DNA of 64,000 bases from Streptomyces sp. TLI_146. GTDB taxonomy: Bacteria; Actinomycetota; Actinomycetes; Streptomycetales; Streptomycetaceae. The position numbers and the translations under genes were made by a program. This document shows positions 44,341 through 52,312 of this stretch, in pieces. The notes beneath the pieces were generated by a model. That model did not search any database. It saw only the letters and a list, made by a program, of their open reading frames with translations, and was not told the DNA's origin. The stretch lies in contig NZ_PJMX01000001.1 of NCBI RefSeq assembly GCF_002846415.1, positions 3,224,001-3,288,000 of the forward strand, in the 5' to 3' direction. The first letter of the stretch is position 1; each line of letters opens with the position of its first letter.

Positions 44341-45179
44341 TTGGGGGCTCCAGAAGAGTGGTGGGATGACCAGGGGTCGGTGACCGTCTTCGAGACGTGG
44401 ACCCGCAGGTCCCAGCCGTGACGGTCGGAAATCTCGTCGAGCTGTGCGGCGGCCTGCTCGCACCAGGGCCACTCGGTGGCCCAGTGGGCGGCGTCGATCA
44501 GACCGAGCGGTGCGTACTGGGTCGCCTCCGACACCGGGTGGTGGCGCAGGTCGGCGGTGAGGAAGGCATCGGCTCCCGACGCCCGTACGGCGTCGAAGAG
44601 GCTGTCGCCCGAGCCGCCGCTGACCGCGACGGTCTTCACCAGCGCCTCGGTGTCGCCCGCGACCCGGATCCCCTGCGCGGTGGCGGGCAGCCGGGCGGCG
44701 GCGCGGGCGGCGAACTCGCCCAGCGTCATCGGGTGGTCCAGCTCGCAGATCCGGCCCAGGCCCCGGCGCCCCGAGGGGTCCGTGGCGTCGGGCACGAGCG
44801 GCCGGACGACCCGGATGTCCAGGGCGCCCGCGAGGGCGTCGGAGACGCCGGGGTCGGCGGTGTCGGCGTTGGTGTGGGCTACGTGCAGCGCGATGTCGTG
44901 CTTGATCAGGGTGTGCACGACGCGGCCCTTGAAGTGGCCGGCCGCGACCGTCGTCGTCCCGCGCAGATAGAGCGGGTGGTGGGTGACGATCAGATCGGCG
45001 CCGAGCCTGACGGCCTCGTCCACGATCTCCTGTACGGGGTCGACGGCGAACAGCACGCGCCGGACCTCCGCGTCGGGCTCGCCGCAGACGGTGCCGACCG
45101 CGTCCCATCCCTCGGCCCGCTCGGGCGGCCAGAGGGCGTCGAGCGCGGCGATGACTTCAGACAGACGGGGCACAGACAC
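44337..45179 (-). CDS. Nif3-like dinuclear metal center hexameric protein
   Basis: 280 residues from GTG 45179. Nif3/YbgI fold with metal ligands in LIVTHHPLYLRG (two His, about 64-66), VAHTNADTADPGVSDALA (His/Asp) and, near the end, DAAHWATEWPW (His and Glu). The family forms hexameric rings; proposed roles are GTP cyclohydrolase-like or metallohydrolase activity. First gene of the operon Nif3 / zinc ribbon / RNase H-phosphatase, the same order as Rv2230c-Rv2228c. Confidence 0.94.
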   Translation of the reverse strand: MSVPRLSEVIAALDALWPPERAEGWDAVGTVCGEPDAEVRRVLFAVDPVQEIVDEAVRLGADLIVTHHPLYLRGTTTVAAGHFKGRVVHTLIKHDIALHVAHTNADTADPGVSDALAGALDIRVVRPLVPDATDPSGRRGLGRICELDHPMTLGEFAARAAARLPATAQGIRVAGDTEALVKTVAVSGGSGDSLFDAVRASGADAFLTADLRHHPVSEATQYAPLGLIDAAHWATEWPWCEQAAAQLDEISDRHGWDLRVHVSKTVTDPWSSHHSSGAPN

Positions 45180-45422
45180 AGGTTACCCGCGCTCCGGGCC
45201 CCGCCCACCATGGCTTCGGGCCCCGGCCCGCCGTCGCACCGGCCCCGCCCGCTCCCCGGGCCGCCCGCGCCCGCCCCGCCCTGCCCGCACCGCACTGCAC
45301 ATCCGTCGCCCCGCTCACAGGCGAATCGCCCGATGGCCACCCTTTGGTGTGAAGCGGGTGGTCTCGTGTTGTTCGGCAGGAAGTGCGAAAACTAGCTTCA
45401 TGGGCCGGAGGTGAGCCATCTC

Positions 45423-46529
45423 ATGACGGCCTTGGCCATCGAGACCGCTGCCGGGAACGGCGCGGTCCGGCAGACGGAGTTCACGATCACCGCGGACGGC
45501 TCCTACGCGGCCCGCCTGGTAAGGGGCGAGGACGGGGGCGACCGCTGGTTCCCCGAGCGGTGGACGCTCGACGGCCCCGAGCCGTACGCGGTGCCGCTGC
45601 CCGGCAACCAGCCGGAGGAGCCGGACGCCTCGGTGCTGCCGATGGCGGACGGGCGGGTGCTGATCCACCGCCGGGTCGCGGACCGGGACGCCTTCGCCCT
45701 GCTCTACCCGACCGGCCCCGGCACCGGCGAGCTCGCCCTGGGCACGATCGCCCGCGATTCGGGACGGCGGCTCTCCCTGCTGCCGCCGTCCCCGAACGGC
45801 AGCTGTGCGTACGCGCTCGCGGCCGGGCCCAAGGACAGCACGCTCTGGCTGGTGGCGGGCGGCGCCTTCGGCCCGGAGCCGGTCGCCACCCTCCAGGGCC
45901 GCTGCTCGGGCGGCGTCTGGCTGGACCGGACGGGCAGGCTGCTCGCCCTGGACCGCGAGCTGGAGGGGCGGACCAAGGCAGTCGCGGTGGACCTGGAGCG
46001 CGGCGGCGAGGTGACCCCGCTGCTCCAGATCACCGAGGAGAGCCAGGACCGGCTGCTGCTCGCGGACCCGGACACCGGGCTGCTGCTGCTGCGCTCCGAC
46101 GCACCCGGCCACGACCGGCTCGGCTGGGGCGTGCTCGGCTCCACCCTGCCGGTCCGCTTCCCCGAGTGCCTGCGGCTGGCGGACGCGGCGGTCACGCCGT
46201 TCGCCGTGCAGCCCGGGCAGCAGCTGATGCCGGAGAGCTGCGCGGTGGCGCTGCGGATCGACGCGGCGGCGGGCACCTGGCTCGGCGTGTGGCGCCCGGC
46301 GGGCCGCCGGCTGCACCAGCTGGCCGCGCCCGAGGGGTGGCTGGCGGGCTCGGGCCTGTGGACCCGGGACGGGGTGCTGCGACTGCCGTGCGCGACGCCC
46401 GCGGCGCCCTGCGCGGTGGCGGCGGTCCCGGCCCCGGCGGAGGTGGCGCGCCCCGCTCCCGTACCGCCGAAGCCGCAGGCCCCCCGGCCCGTACCGCTCG
46501 CGCAGGCGCCCTTGACCGGCCGTCAGTAG
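45423..46529 (+). CDS. Hypothetical protein, beta-propeller-like pattern
   Basis: 368 residues from ATG 45423 with GGAGG 11 bases before; GTG at 45411 is less likely. I do not recognise a named family. Repeating strand-rich segments with the pattern aromatic/Leu - Asp/Gly - Gly turn (DRWFPERWTLDG, STLWLVAGGAFGPEPVATL, GGVWLDRTGRLLALDREL, DRLLLADPDTGLLLLRSD) suggest a propeller or repeated sandwich. No signal peptide or membrane segment; the C-terminus is Pro/Ala-rich. Its homologues, as I recall, are common in Streptomyces. Confidence 0.8.
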   Translation: MTALAIETAAGNGAVRQTEFTITADGSYAARLVRGEDGGDRWFPERWTLDGPEPYAVPLPGNQPEEPDASVLPMADGRVLIHRRVADRDAFALLYPTGPGTGELALGTIARDSGRRLSLLPPSPNGSCAYALAAGPKDSTLWLVAGGAFGPEPVATLQGRCSGGVWLDRTGRLLALDRELEGRTKAVAVDLERGGEVTPLLQITEESQDRLLLADPDTGLLLLRSDAPGHDRLGWGVLGSTLPVRFPECLRLADAAVTPFAVQPGQQLMPESCAVALRIDAAAGTWLGVWRPAGRRLHQLAAPEGWLAGSGLWTRDGVLRLPCATPAAPCAVAAVPAPAEVARPAPVPPKPQAPRPVPLAQAPLTGRQ

Positions 46530-46597
46530 AGCGTGGCCGTCTGGTTAAGATCCACGGCGAACGCAACGGACGAAACACAACGGGGTGACTGCACCAC

Positions 46598-46756
46598 ATG
46601 TCCGAGACACTGACCGCCGTGTCCGCCGAAGCCACGACGGACCCCGACGGCCACGGCCGGCACCGGGGCGGCGCCGCGGCGACCGAGGAGCCGACGACCG
46701 AGGCCCACGGCCGCCACCGGCGGAACGACGGCGACGGCGGCCACCACAGCGGCTGA
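46598..46756 (+). CDS. Very short Gly/His/Arg-rich protein
   Basis: 52 residues from ATG 46598 to TGA 46754-46756. Sequence begins MSETLTAVSAEATTDPDG; two copies of HGRHR occur (in GHGRHRGG and AHGRHRRN) and it ends DGGHHSG. Hydrophilic, no cysteine, no membrane segment. Codon third positions are almost all G or C, as for a translated streptomycete gene, and a perfect hairpin terminator follows 18 bases after the stop. Function unknown; nucleic-acid or metal binding are possible from composition only. It is too short for certainty. Confidence 0.55.
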   Translation: MSETLTAVSAEATTDPDGHGRHRGGAAATEEPTTEAHGRHRRNDGDGGHHSG

Positions 46757-46774
46757 CGTCGGCGAAGAGGCGTG

Positions 46775-46809
46775 AAGGGCCCGGGATCCACAGATCCCGG
46801 GCCCTTTCC
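46775..46809 (+). terminator. Hairpin terminator after the small Gly/His-rich gene
   Basis: Perfect 14-base stem AAGGGCCCGGGATC (46775-46788), loop CACA, and its complement (46793-46806), followed by TTCCC. Because the stem begins AAGG and ends CCTT with Ts after it, it also could serve the convergent minus-strand operon. Confidence 0.8.
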
Positions 46810-46853
46810 CGTGCCCCCGCGGCTCAGCCGCGCTTGTCCCGTGGCCCCGCGGC

Positions 46854-47798
46854 TCAGCCGCGCTTGAGCCCCAGCACCTCCGCCGCCGCGAAGCTCTCGT
46901 CCGCCGGGCGGTCGGCGTAGTACGGCGTGAGCAGTTCGTCCAGCTCCCCGTACGAGAAGGCCTCCTTGGCCGCGTCGAACTTGGCGGCGACCTTGGGGCG
47001 TTCCACGATCGCGACCATCCCGCCGTGCACCACCATCAGCTGGCCGTTGACCCGGGCGGCCGCCGGGGACGCCAGATAGCCGACCAGCGGCGCCACGTGC
47101 TCGGGCGCCAGCGGGTCCAGCTGCCCCTCCCCCGGCTCCTCGAAGCCCGCGAAGACGTCCTCGGTCATCCGGGTGCGGGCCCGGGGGCAGATGGCGTTGG
47201 CGGTGACCCCGTACTTGGCGAGCGCGAGGGCGGTGGAGGTGGTGAGGCCGACGATCCCGCCCTTGGCGGCCGCGTAGTTGGGCTGTCCGGCCGACCCGGC
47301 GAGGAACGCCTCCGAGGAGGTGTTGACGATCCGCCCGTAGACCGCCCCGCCCGCCGCCTTGGACCGCCCGCGCCAGTGCGCGGCGGCGAAGTGGGTGGTG
47401 TTGAAGTGGCCCTTGAGGTGTACGTGGATGACCGCGTCCCACTCGGACTCGGTCATCGAGAAGATCATCCGGTCGCGCAGGATGCCCGCGTTGTTGACGA
47501 GGATGTCGAGCTTTCCGTAGGTACTGACCGCCAACTGCACCAGTTCGCGGGCCTGTTGGTGGTCGGCCACGTCCCCGGTGTGGGCGACCGCCGCGCCGCC
47601 CGAGGCCCGGATCTCGGCGGCGACCTCCTCGGCGGGCCCGGCCGAGGCCTCGCCGGAGCCGTCCCGGCCCGGCTGCCCGAAGTCGTTGACGACGACGGAC
47701 GCGCCGAGCCGGGCGAGTTCGAGCGCCTCGGCCCGGCCCAGGCCGCGCCCGGCGCCGGTGACGATCGCGGACAGGCCTTCAAGGGGCAGTGCTGCCAT
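46854..47798 (-). CDS. SDR hydroxyacyl-CoA dehydrogenase (Hsd4A/MFE-2-like)
   Basis: 314 residues from ATG 47798 (GAGGAG upstream). SDR marks: VTGAGRGLGRAEALELARLGASVVVNDFG (about 12-40, NAD type Asp38), NNAG, NTSSEAF and NYAAAKGGIVGLT. The long ALPLEGLSAIVTGAGRG...VVNDFGQPGRDGSGEA form with an extended C-terminus after VHGG is that of the peroxisomal multifunctional enzyme type 2 dehydrogenase half and of mycobacterial Hsd4A (Rv3502c, of nearly the same length). It probably oxidises 3-hydroxyacyl-CoA in steroid or branched side-chain beta-oxidation. Third gene of a MaoC-ADH-SDR operon. Confidence 0.88.
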   Translation of the reverse strand: MAALPLEGLSAIVTGAGRGLGRAEALELARLGASVVVNDFGQPGRDGSGEASAGPAEEVAAEIRASGGAAVAHTGDVADHQQARELVQLAVSTYGKLDILVNNAGILRDRMIFSMTESEWDAVIHVHLKGHFNTTHFAAAHWRGRSKAAGGAVYGRIVNTSSEAFLAGSAGQPNYAAAKGGIVGLTTSTALALAKYGVTANAICPRARTRMTEDVFAGFEEPGEGQLDPLAPEHVAPLVGYLASPAAARVNGQLMVVHGGMVAIVERPKVAAKFDAAKEAFSYGELDELLTPYYADRPADESFAAAEVLGLKRG

Positions 47799-47818
47799 GC
47801 CGGTCGGCTCCTCTCGGG

Positions 47819-48895
47819 TCACAGGGTGATGCACGTGCGCAGGGCCTCGCCCGTACGCATCTGGTCGAGGGCGTCGTTGATCCCGGCGAGCGGCACCCGG
47901 TGGGTGATCATGCTCGCCAGGTCGATCCGGCCCGCCCGCCACAGCGCGATGGCCCGCTCGTAGGAGCGCAGCACGTCGCCGCCGCCGTACAGGGAGGGCA
48001 GGATCCGCTTCTCGTCGAAGAACAGCTCGAACATGTTGATCTGGAAGAAGTCGTCCATGGCGCCCGCGCCGACCACGCACAGGGTGCCGCCGCGTCGGGT
48101 CGCGCCGTAGGCGGTGCGGGCGGTGGCGGACTTGCCGACGACCTCGAAGACGTAGTCGAAGCCCTCGCCGGCGGTGATCCGCTGCTTGGCGTCGTCGAGT
48201 TCGCTGGGCGAGACGGCCTCGGTGGCGCCGAAGGTCAGCGCGGCCTCGCGCCGGGAGGCCACCGGGTCGACGGCCACGATCTGCGCCGCGCCCTGCACCT
48301 TGGCGCCCTGGACGGCGGAGATGCCGACGCCGCCGCAGCCGATGACGGCGACCGACGAACCGGCTTCCACCTTCGCGGTGTTGATGGCGGCGCCGAGCCC
48401 GGTGGTCACCCCGCACCCGATGAGCGCGGCTATCTCGTACGGCACGTCGTCGGGGATCGGGACCGCGCACCCGGCGCCGACCACGAGCTCCTCGGCGAAG
48501 GTACCGGTTCCGGCGAAGCCGAACACGTCGCCGCCGGGGCGCTTGAAGTTGGGCGTGCCCGCGTTCAGGAACCCGGCCAGGCAGAGCTGGGTCTGGCCGC
48601 GCCTGCACGAGGCACAGGTGCCGCAGGCGGGCAGCCAGCTCACCAGGACGCGGTCGCCCGGGGCGAGCGAGGTGACACCGTCGCCGACGTCGAGGATCTC
48701 GCCCGCGCCCTCGTGGCCGGGCACGAAGGGGGCGGGCTGCGGGAGCACGCCGGTCATCGCGGAGATGTCGGAGTGGCAGAGCCCGGTCGCGCGGATCCGG
48801 ATCCGCACCTTCCCGGGCCCGAAGCCCACCGCCTCGACATCGTCGAGCACATCGAGCTTGTCCTGGCCGATCTCGTGCAGTACGGCTGCGCGCAT
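47819..48895 (-). CDS. Zinc-dependent alcohol dehydrogenase (MDR family)
   Basis: 358 residues from ATG 48895. Catalytic zinc ligands in TGLCHSD (Cys39) and PGHEGAG (His), structural zinc lobe CGTCASCRRGQTQLC (four Cys), and the Rossmann motif VIGCGGVGISAVQGA with VAVDPVASRR. Class III/mycothiol-type alcohol or aldehyde dehydrogenases look alike. It sits 20 bases before the SDR gene and 43 bases after the MaoC gene, so it probably oxidises an alcohol intermediate in the same lipid or steroid pathway. Confidence 0.93.
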   Translation of the reverse strand: MRAAVLHEIGQDKLDVLDDVEAVGFGPGKVRIRIRATGLCHSDISAMTGVLPQPAPFVPGHEGAGEILDVGDGVTSLAPGDRVLVSWLPACGTCASCRRGQTQLCLAGFLNAGTPNFKRPGGDVFGFAGTGTFAEELVVGAGCAVPIPDDVPYEIAALIGCGVTTGLGAAINTAKVEAGSSVAVIGCGGVGISAVQGAKVQGAAQIVAVDPVASRREAALTFGATEAVSPSELDDAKQRITAGEGFDYVFEVVGKSATARTAYGATRRGGTLCVVGAGAMDDFFQINMFELFFDEKRILPSLYGGGDVLRSYERAIALWRAGRIDLASMITHRVPLAGINDALDQMRTGEALRTCITL

Positions 48896-48938
48896 GGTGC
48901 GGCTCCCCTCTGATGAGCCTCGGGTCTGGTGCGGCGGT

Positions 48939-49793
48939 TCAGACGTGTTCGACGAGCGTGTCGGAGAGCACCGGCGCGTCGTCCCGCTCGACGGCCGTCA
49001 CCGACACCTGGACGCGGCCCGGACCGGTCCACATCCGGATGCGCAGGGTCTCGCCGGGGAAGACGACCCCGGTGAAGCGGGTGGTGTACGAGCGGACGCG
49101 GGCCACCTCGCCGCCGAGCACGGTGTCGACGACCGCCTTGAGCGTCATGCCGTACGTGCACAGGCCGTGCAGGATCGGCCGGTCGAATCCGGCGAGCTTC
49201 GCGAACTCGGGGTCGGCGTGGAGCGGGTTCCAGTCGCCGGAGAGCCGGTAGAGCAGCGCCTGCTCCTCGCGCACCGCGCGCTCGACGGTGTGGTCGGGGG
49301 CGCGGTCGGGCTGCTCGGTGCGGACGGAGGGCCCGCGCTCGCCGCCGAAGCCGCCCTCGCCGCGGACGAAGATCTGGGCGTCGCTGGTCCACAGCGGCCC
49401 GTCCGCGTCGGCGGCCTCGGTGCGCAGCACCAGGACGGCGGCCTTGCCCTTGTCGTGGACGGCGGCCACCTTGGAGGTGGAGACGGCCTTGCCCCGTACG
49501 GGGATCGGGCGGTGCAGGACGATGCCCTGGCCGCCGTGGAGCACGGCCGCGAGGTCGACCTCGATGCCGGGCGCCGACAGCCCGCCGACCACGCCCATGC
49601 CGGCGCCCGCGACGGTGGCGAAGGAGGGCAGCACGTGCAGCCTCGACTCCAGGGTGTAGCGCAGTTCGTCGGGGTCGGTCGCCGGGACGCCCGCGCCGAG
49701 TCCCAGGTGGTAGAGCTGGATGTCCTTGTGGTCCCAGACGATCTCGGTGGACCGGGGCTCGGCGGCGAGCGCCTTCGCGACGTCGATGGGCAT
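48939..49793 (-). CDS. MaoC-like enoyl-CoA hydratase 2 (double hot-dog, Hsd4B-like)
   Basis: 284 residues from ATG 49793 (AAGGAG upstream). N-terminal hot-dog half (about 1-130) and C-terminal active half with the hydratase-2 motif DWNPLHADPEFAKLAGF (catalytic Asp and His) and RPILHGLCTYGM. This is the hydratase part of MFE-2 and matches mycobacterial Rv3538 in length and make-up. It hydrates trans-2-enoyl-CoA to (3R)-hydroxyacyl-CoA for the SDR two genes on. First gene of the operon; a KstR-type operator lies 97 bases upstream. Confidence 0.92.
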   Translation of the reverse strand: MPIDVAKALAAEPRSTEIVWDHKDIQLYHLGLGAGVPATDPDELRYTLESRLHVLPSFATVAGAGMGVVGGLSAPGIEVDLAAVLHGGQGIVLHRPIPVRGKAVSTSKVAAVHDKGKAAVLVLRTEAADADGPLWTSDAQIFVRGEGGFGGERGPSVRTEQPDRAPDHTVERAVREEQALLYRLSGDWNPLHADPEFAKLAGFDRPILHGLCTYGMTLKAVVDTVLGGEVARVRSYTTRFTGVVFPGETLRIRMWTGPGRVQVSVTAVERDDAPVLSDTLVEHV

Positions 49794-49888
49794 ACGGGGC
49801 CTGCTCCTTGGAGGTGGGAAGACCTCGGCGCGGCCGTCCGCACCGTCGGCCGCACCGAGGCCGTGCGGGACCGGCGCCGACGCCGGTT

Positions 49889-49904
49889 CTAGAACGCGTT
49901 CTAG
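49889..49904. promoter_or_regulatory. KstR-type operator, perfect palindrome
   Basis: CTAGAACGCGTTCTAG is a perfect 16-base palindrome and fits the KstR pattern TnnAACnnGTTnnA (49890-49903), the operator of the TetR-family regulator of cholesterol catabolism in mycobacteria and rhodococci. It lies 97 bases upstream of the MaoC-ADH-SDR operon. Confidence 0.8.
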
Positions 49905-49954
49905 GGCTCGATGGCCCCTATGTATAACGCAGCACCCCGGGATTGGGAACAGTT

Positions 49955-49969
49955 CTGACGTGCCGTCAG
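49955..49969. promoter_or_regulatory. CTGACGnnnCGTCAG inverted repeat, copy A
   Basis: CTGACGTGCCGTCAG: six-base arms, three-base centre, both arms perfect. Same form as copies at 58895 and 61843. No known regulator is assigned. Confidence 0.6.
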
Positions 49970-49985
49970 TTACATGCGCCCGGGG

Positions 49986-50056
49986 ATGCCGCACAGCGGC
50001 ATTTACAGGGGCGCGGGGAACTGCGCGACCAGCCCGCCACCGGCCCGCAGACGAAC
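49986..50056. repeat. Dispersed inverted-repeat element, right half (site 10)
   Basis: Central hairpin TGCCGC-ACA-GCGGCA, then AGGGGCGCGGGGAACTGCGC, GACCAGCC and CCCGCAGACGAA. No left arm. Confidence 0.8.
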
Positions 50057-50145
50057 GGGGACCCAGGGGCGGAGCCCCAACCGGCCGCCCGCCAGAGGGC
50101 TTCAGGGAAGGGGCGGGGTGGGGAATCCAACCCCCGGCTGCAAAC

Positions 50146-51576
50146 ATGGCCCGCATGGTCCAAGCGCCCCCAGACACCGCCGCCATACCCACCCGGACGA
50201 AGCCGACCCGCACCTGGCTCGTCCTCCTCGCCGCCTGCGCGGGACAGTTCCTCGTCGTCCTCGACGTCTCCGTCGTCAACGTGGCCCTCCCCTCGATGCG
50301 GACCGGGCTCGGGATGACCCCGACCGGACTGCAGTGGGTCGTCAACGCCTACTCCATCGCGTACGCCGGTTTCATGCTCCTCGGCGGCCGCGCCGGAGAC
50401 CTCTTCGGGCGCAAGCGCATGTTCCTCGTCGGGCTCGGCCTCTTCACCGCCGCCAGCCTGGCCGGCGGACTCGCCCAGGAGGGCTGGCAGCTGCTGCTCG
50501 CGCGCGGCGTGCAGGGCCTCGGCGCCGCCGTGCTCGCGCCGTCCACCCTCACCATCCTCACCGCCGCCGTCCCCGAGGGCGCCGCCCGCACCCGGGCCAT
50601 CGGGACCTGGGCGGCGGTCGGCGCGGGCGGCGGCGCGGCGGGCGGGCTGGTCGGCGGGGTGCTCACCGACACGCTGTCGTGGCGCTGGGTCCTGCTCATC
50701 AACGTGCCCGTCGGCGCCCTCGTCCTCACCGGCGCCACCCTGTGGATCACGGAGAGCCGCGCGGCCACCCGCAACCGCCTGGACCTGCCCGGCGCGGTCG
50801 CCGTCACCGGCGGGCTCGCGGTCCTCGCGTACGGCATCGTGCAGACCGAGCAGTCCGGCTGGACCGCGCCGGGGACCCTCGTCCCGCTGCTCGGCGGGCT
50901 CGCGCTGCTCGGCGCGTTCCTCGCCGTCGAGGCGCGGGCGGCGGCGCCGCTGATGCCGCTGCGGCTGCTGCGGATCAGAGCCGTCTCGTCGGCCAACGTC
51001 GTGATGTTCGCCTGCGGCTCGGCCACGTTCTGCACCTGGTACTTCATGACGCTGTACGCCCAGAACGTGCTCGGCTACACCCCGCTGGGCGCCGGACTCG
51101 CCCTCATCCCCAGCTCGTTGAGCATCGTCCTCGGCGCCAAGATCGCGCCCCGGCTGATGCCGGTGACCGGGACCCGCAACCTCACCGTCATCGGCGTACT
51201 GATCGCCGCCGCCGGGTTCGGCTGGCAGTCCACGATGCATGCGCACGACCCGTACTGGATGTCGATCCTGGTGCCCGGCGTGCTGATGATGACCGGCGCG
51301 GGGCTCGCGACCACGCCGCTCGCCTCGCTCGCCACCTCCGGCGCCGCGCCGGGCGAGGCCGGGCTCGTCTCCGGGCTCATCAACACCTCCCGCACGATGG
51401 GCGGCGCGCTCGGCCTCGCGATCCTGTCGACGGTGGCCACCGCCCGTACCGGCGACTCGCTGACGCCCGAGGCGCTCACCGAGGGCTACGCGCTCGCCTT
51501 CCGCACCGGCGGGTTCGTCCTGCTCGCCAGCATGGTGGTCGCGCTGGTGTGGCTGCCCAGGAGCGCGAGGCGCTGA
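50146..51576 (+). CDS. MFS drug efflux transporter, DHA2 (EmrB/QacA) family
   Basis: 476 residues from ATG 50146 (ATG 50155 is an alternative). Fourteen membrane segments expected for DHA2. Visible marks: FLVVLDVSVVNVALPSM in segment 1 (motif D1), LLGGRAGDLFGRKRMFLVG (motif A), ARGVQGLGAAVLAPSTLTIL (motif B) and GTWAAVGAGGGAAGGLVGGVL (motif C, antiporter). It should expel hydrophobic drugs by proton antiport. Divergent from the MaoC operon, and convergent with the response regulator gene (4 bases between stops). Confidence 0.94.
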   Translation: MARMVQAPPDTAAIPTRTKPTRTWLVLLAACAGQFLVVLDVSVVNVALPSMRTGLGMTPTGLQWVVNAYSIAYAGFMLLGGRAGDLFGRKRMFLVGLGLFTAASLAGGLAQEGWQLLLARGVQGLGAAVLAPSTLTILTAAVPEGAARTRAIGTWAAVGAGGGAAGGLVGGVLTDTLSWRWVLLINVPVGALVLTGATLWITESRAATRNRLDLPGAVAVTGGLAVLAYGIVQTEQSGWTAPGTLVPLLGGLALLGAFLAVEARAAAPLMPLRLLRIRAVSSANVVMFACGSATFCTWYFMTLYAQNVLGYTPLGAGLALIPSSLSIVLGAKIAPRLMPVTGTRNLTVIGVLIAAAGFGWQSTMHAHDPYWMSILVPGVLMMTGAGLATTPLASLATSGAAPGEAGLVSGLINTSRTMGGALGLAILSTVATARTGDSLTPEALTEGYALAFRTGGFVLLASMVVALVWLPRSARR

Positions 51577-51580
51577 TCCC

Positions 51581-52222
51581 TCAGAGCCAGCCCTGCTGCC
51601 GTGCCGCCCGCACCGCCTCCATGCGGTTGCGGGTGCTCGTCTTGCCGATCGCGGACGAGAGGTAGTTGCGCACCGTCGACTCCGACAGGTGCAGCTTGCC
51701 CGCGATGTCGGCGACGGTCGCGCCGTCCACCGAGGCGTTCAGGACGTCCCGCTCGCGCACGGTCAGCGGGTTCGCGCCCGCGCTGAGCGCGGCGGCGGCG
51801 AGCGCCGGGTCGATCACGGTCTCGCCGCGCAGCACCCGCCGGATCGCCTCGGCCAGATCCTCCACGGGCCCGTCCTTCACCAGGAACCCCGCCGCGCCCG
51901 CCTCCATCGCCCGCCGCAGATACCCCGGCCGCCCGAACGTGGTGAGGATCAGCACCCGGCAGTCGGGGCACTCCTCGCGCAGCAGGGCCGCCGCGTCCAG
52001 ACCGCTGAGGCCCGGCAGTTCGATGTCCAGAAGGGCGACATCGGGCCGCGCGGCGAGCGCCTCGGCCACGATCTTGTCCCCGGCACCGACCTGCGCGACG
52101 ACCTCGATGTCCTCCTCAAGCCCGAGCAGCAGGGCGAGGGCACCGCGCATCATGCCCTGGTCCTCGGCGAGGAGAACGCGCACGGACTTCGCGGGGCGGT
52201 GGTCTTGGGGCATCTCATCCAT
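51581..52222 (-). CDS. LuxR/NarL-family response regulator (DesR-like)
   Basis: 213 residues. Receiver domain with acidic pocket AED (Glu20-Asp21), phosphoacceptor Asp66 in VALLDIELPG, the switch Thr in LILTTFGRPG and Lys in GFLVKDGP; then the LuxR helix-turn-helix LTVRERDVLNASVDGATVADIAGKLHLSESTVRNYLSSAIGKT (in segments, about 152-195). It works with the histidine kinase whose gene ends 90 bases upstream. Targets probably include the ABC exporter of the same cluster (inference). Confidence 0.95.
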   Translation of the reverse strand: MDEMPQDHRPAKSVRVLLAEDQGMMRGALALLLGLEEDIEVVAQVGAGDKIVAEALAARPDVALLDIELPGLSGLDAAALLREECPDCRVLILTTFGRPGYLRRAMEAGAAGFLVKDGPVEDLAEAIRRVLRGETVIDPALAAAALSAGANPLTVRERDVLNASVDGATVADIAGKLHLSESTVRNYLSSAIGKTSTRNRMEAVRAARQQGWL

Positions 52223-52312
52223 GGGGGCAGGCTACGGCCAACGCCCCAGTTCAGGGCAGACGAAGGCCTTCAGGTGCGCCGACCGCGCCGACATGTACGC
52301 CGAGCACTCCCG

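Larger units (their letters stand above)
49794..50145. other. Divergent regulatory region: MaoC operon / MFS exporter
   Basis: 352 bases without a gene. From left to right it holds a KstR-type palindrome (49889-49904), a CTGACG-type inverted repeat (49955-49969), a right half of the dispersed element (49986-50056) and the G-rich motif AGGGCTTCAGGGAAGGGGCG (about 50095). The two operators probably face the MaoC operon; either could also act on the MFS gene. Confidence 0.6.

Noticed and set aside
45180..45422. Promoter before the 45.4-kb hypothetical gene (TTGTTC at 45369, TAGCTT at 45393)
   Set aside because: The spacing of 18 is acceptable but the -10 match is poor; not enough to report as a feature. 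I see no other signal in this 243-base gap.
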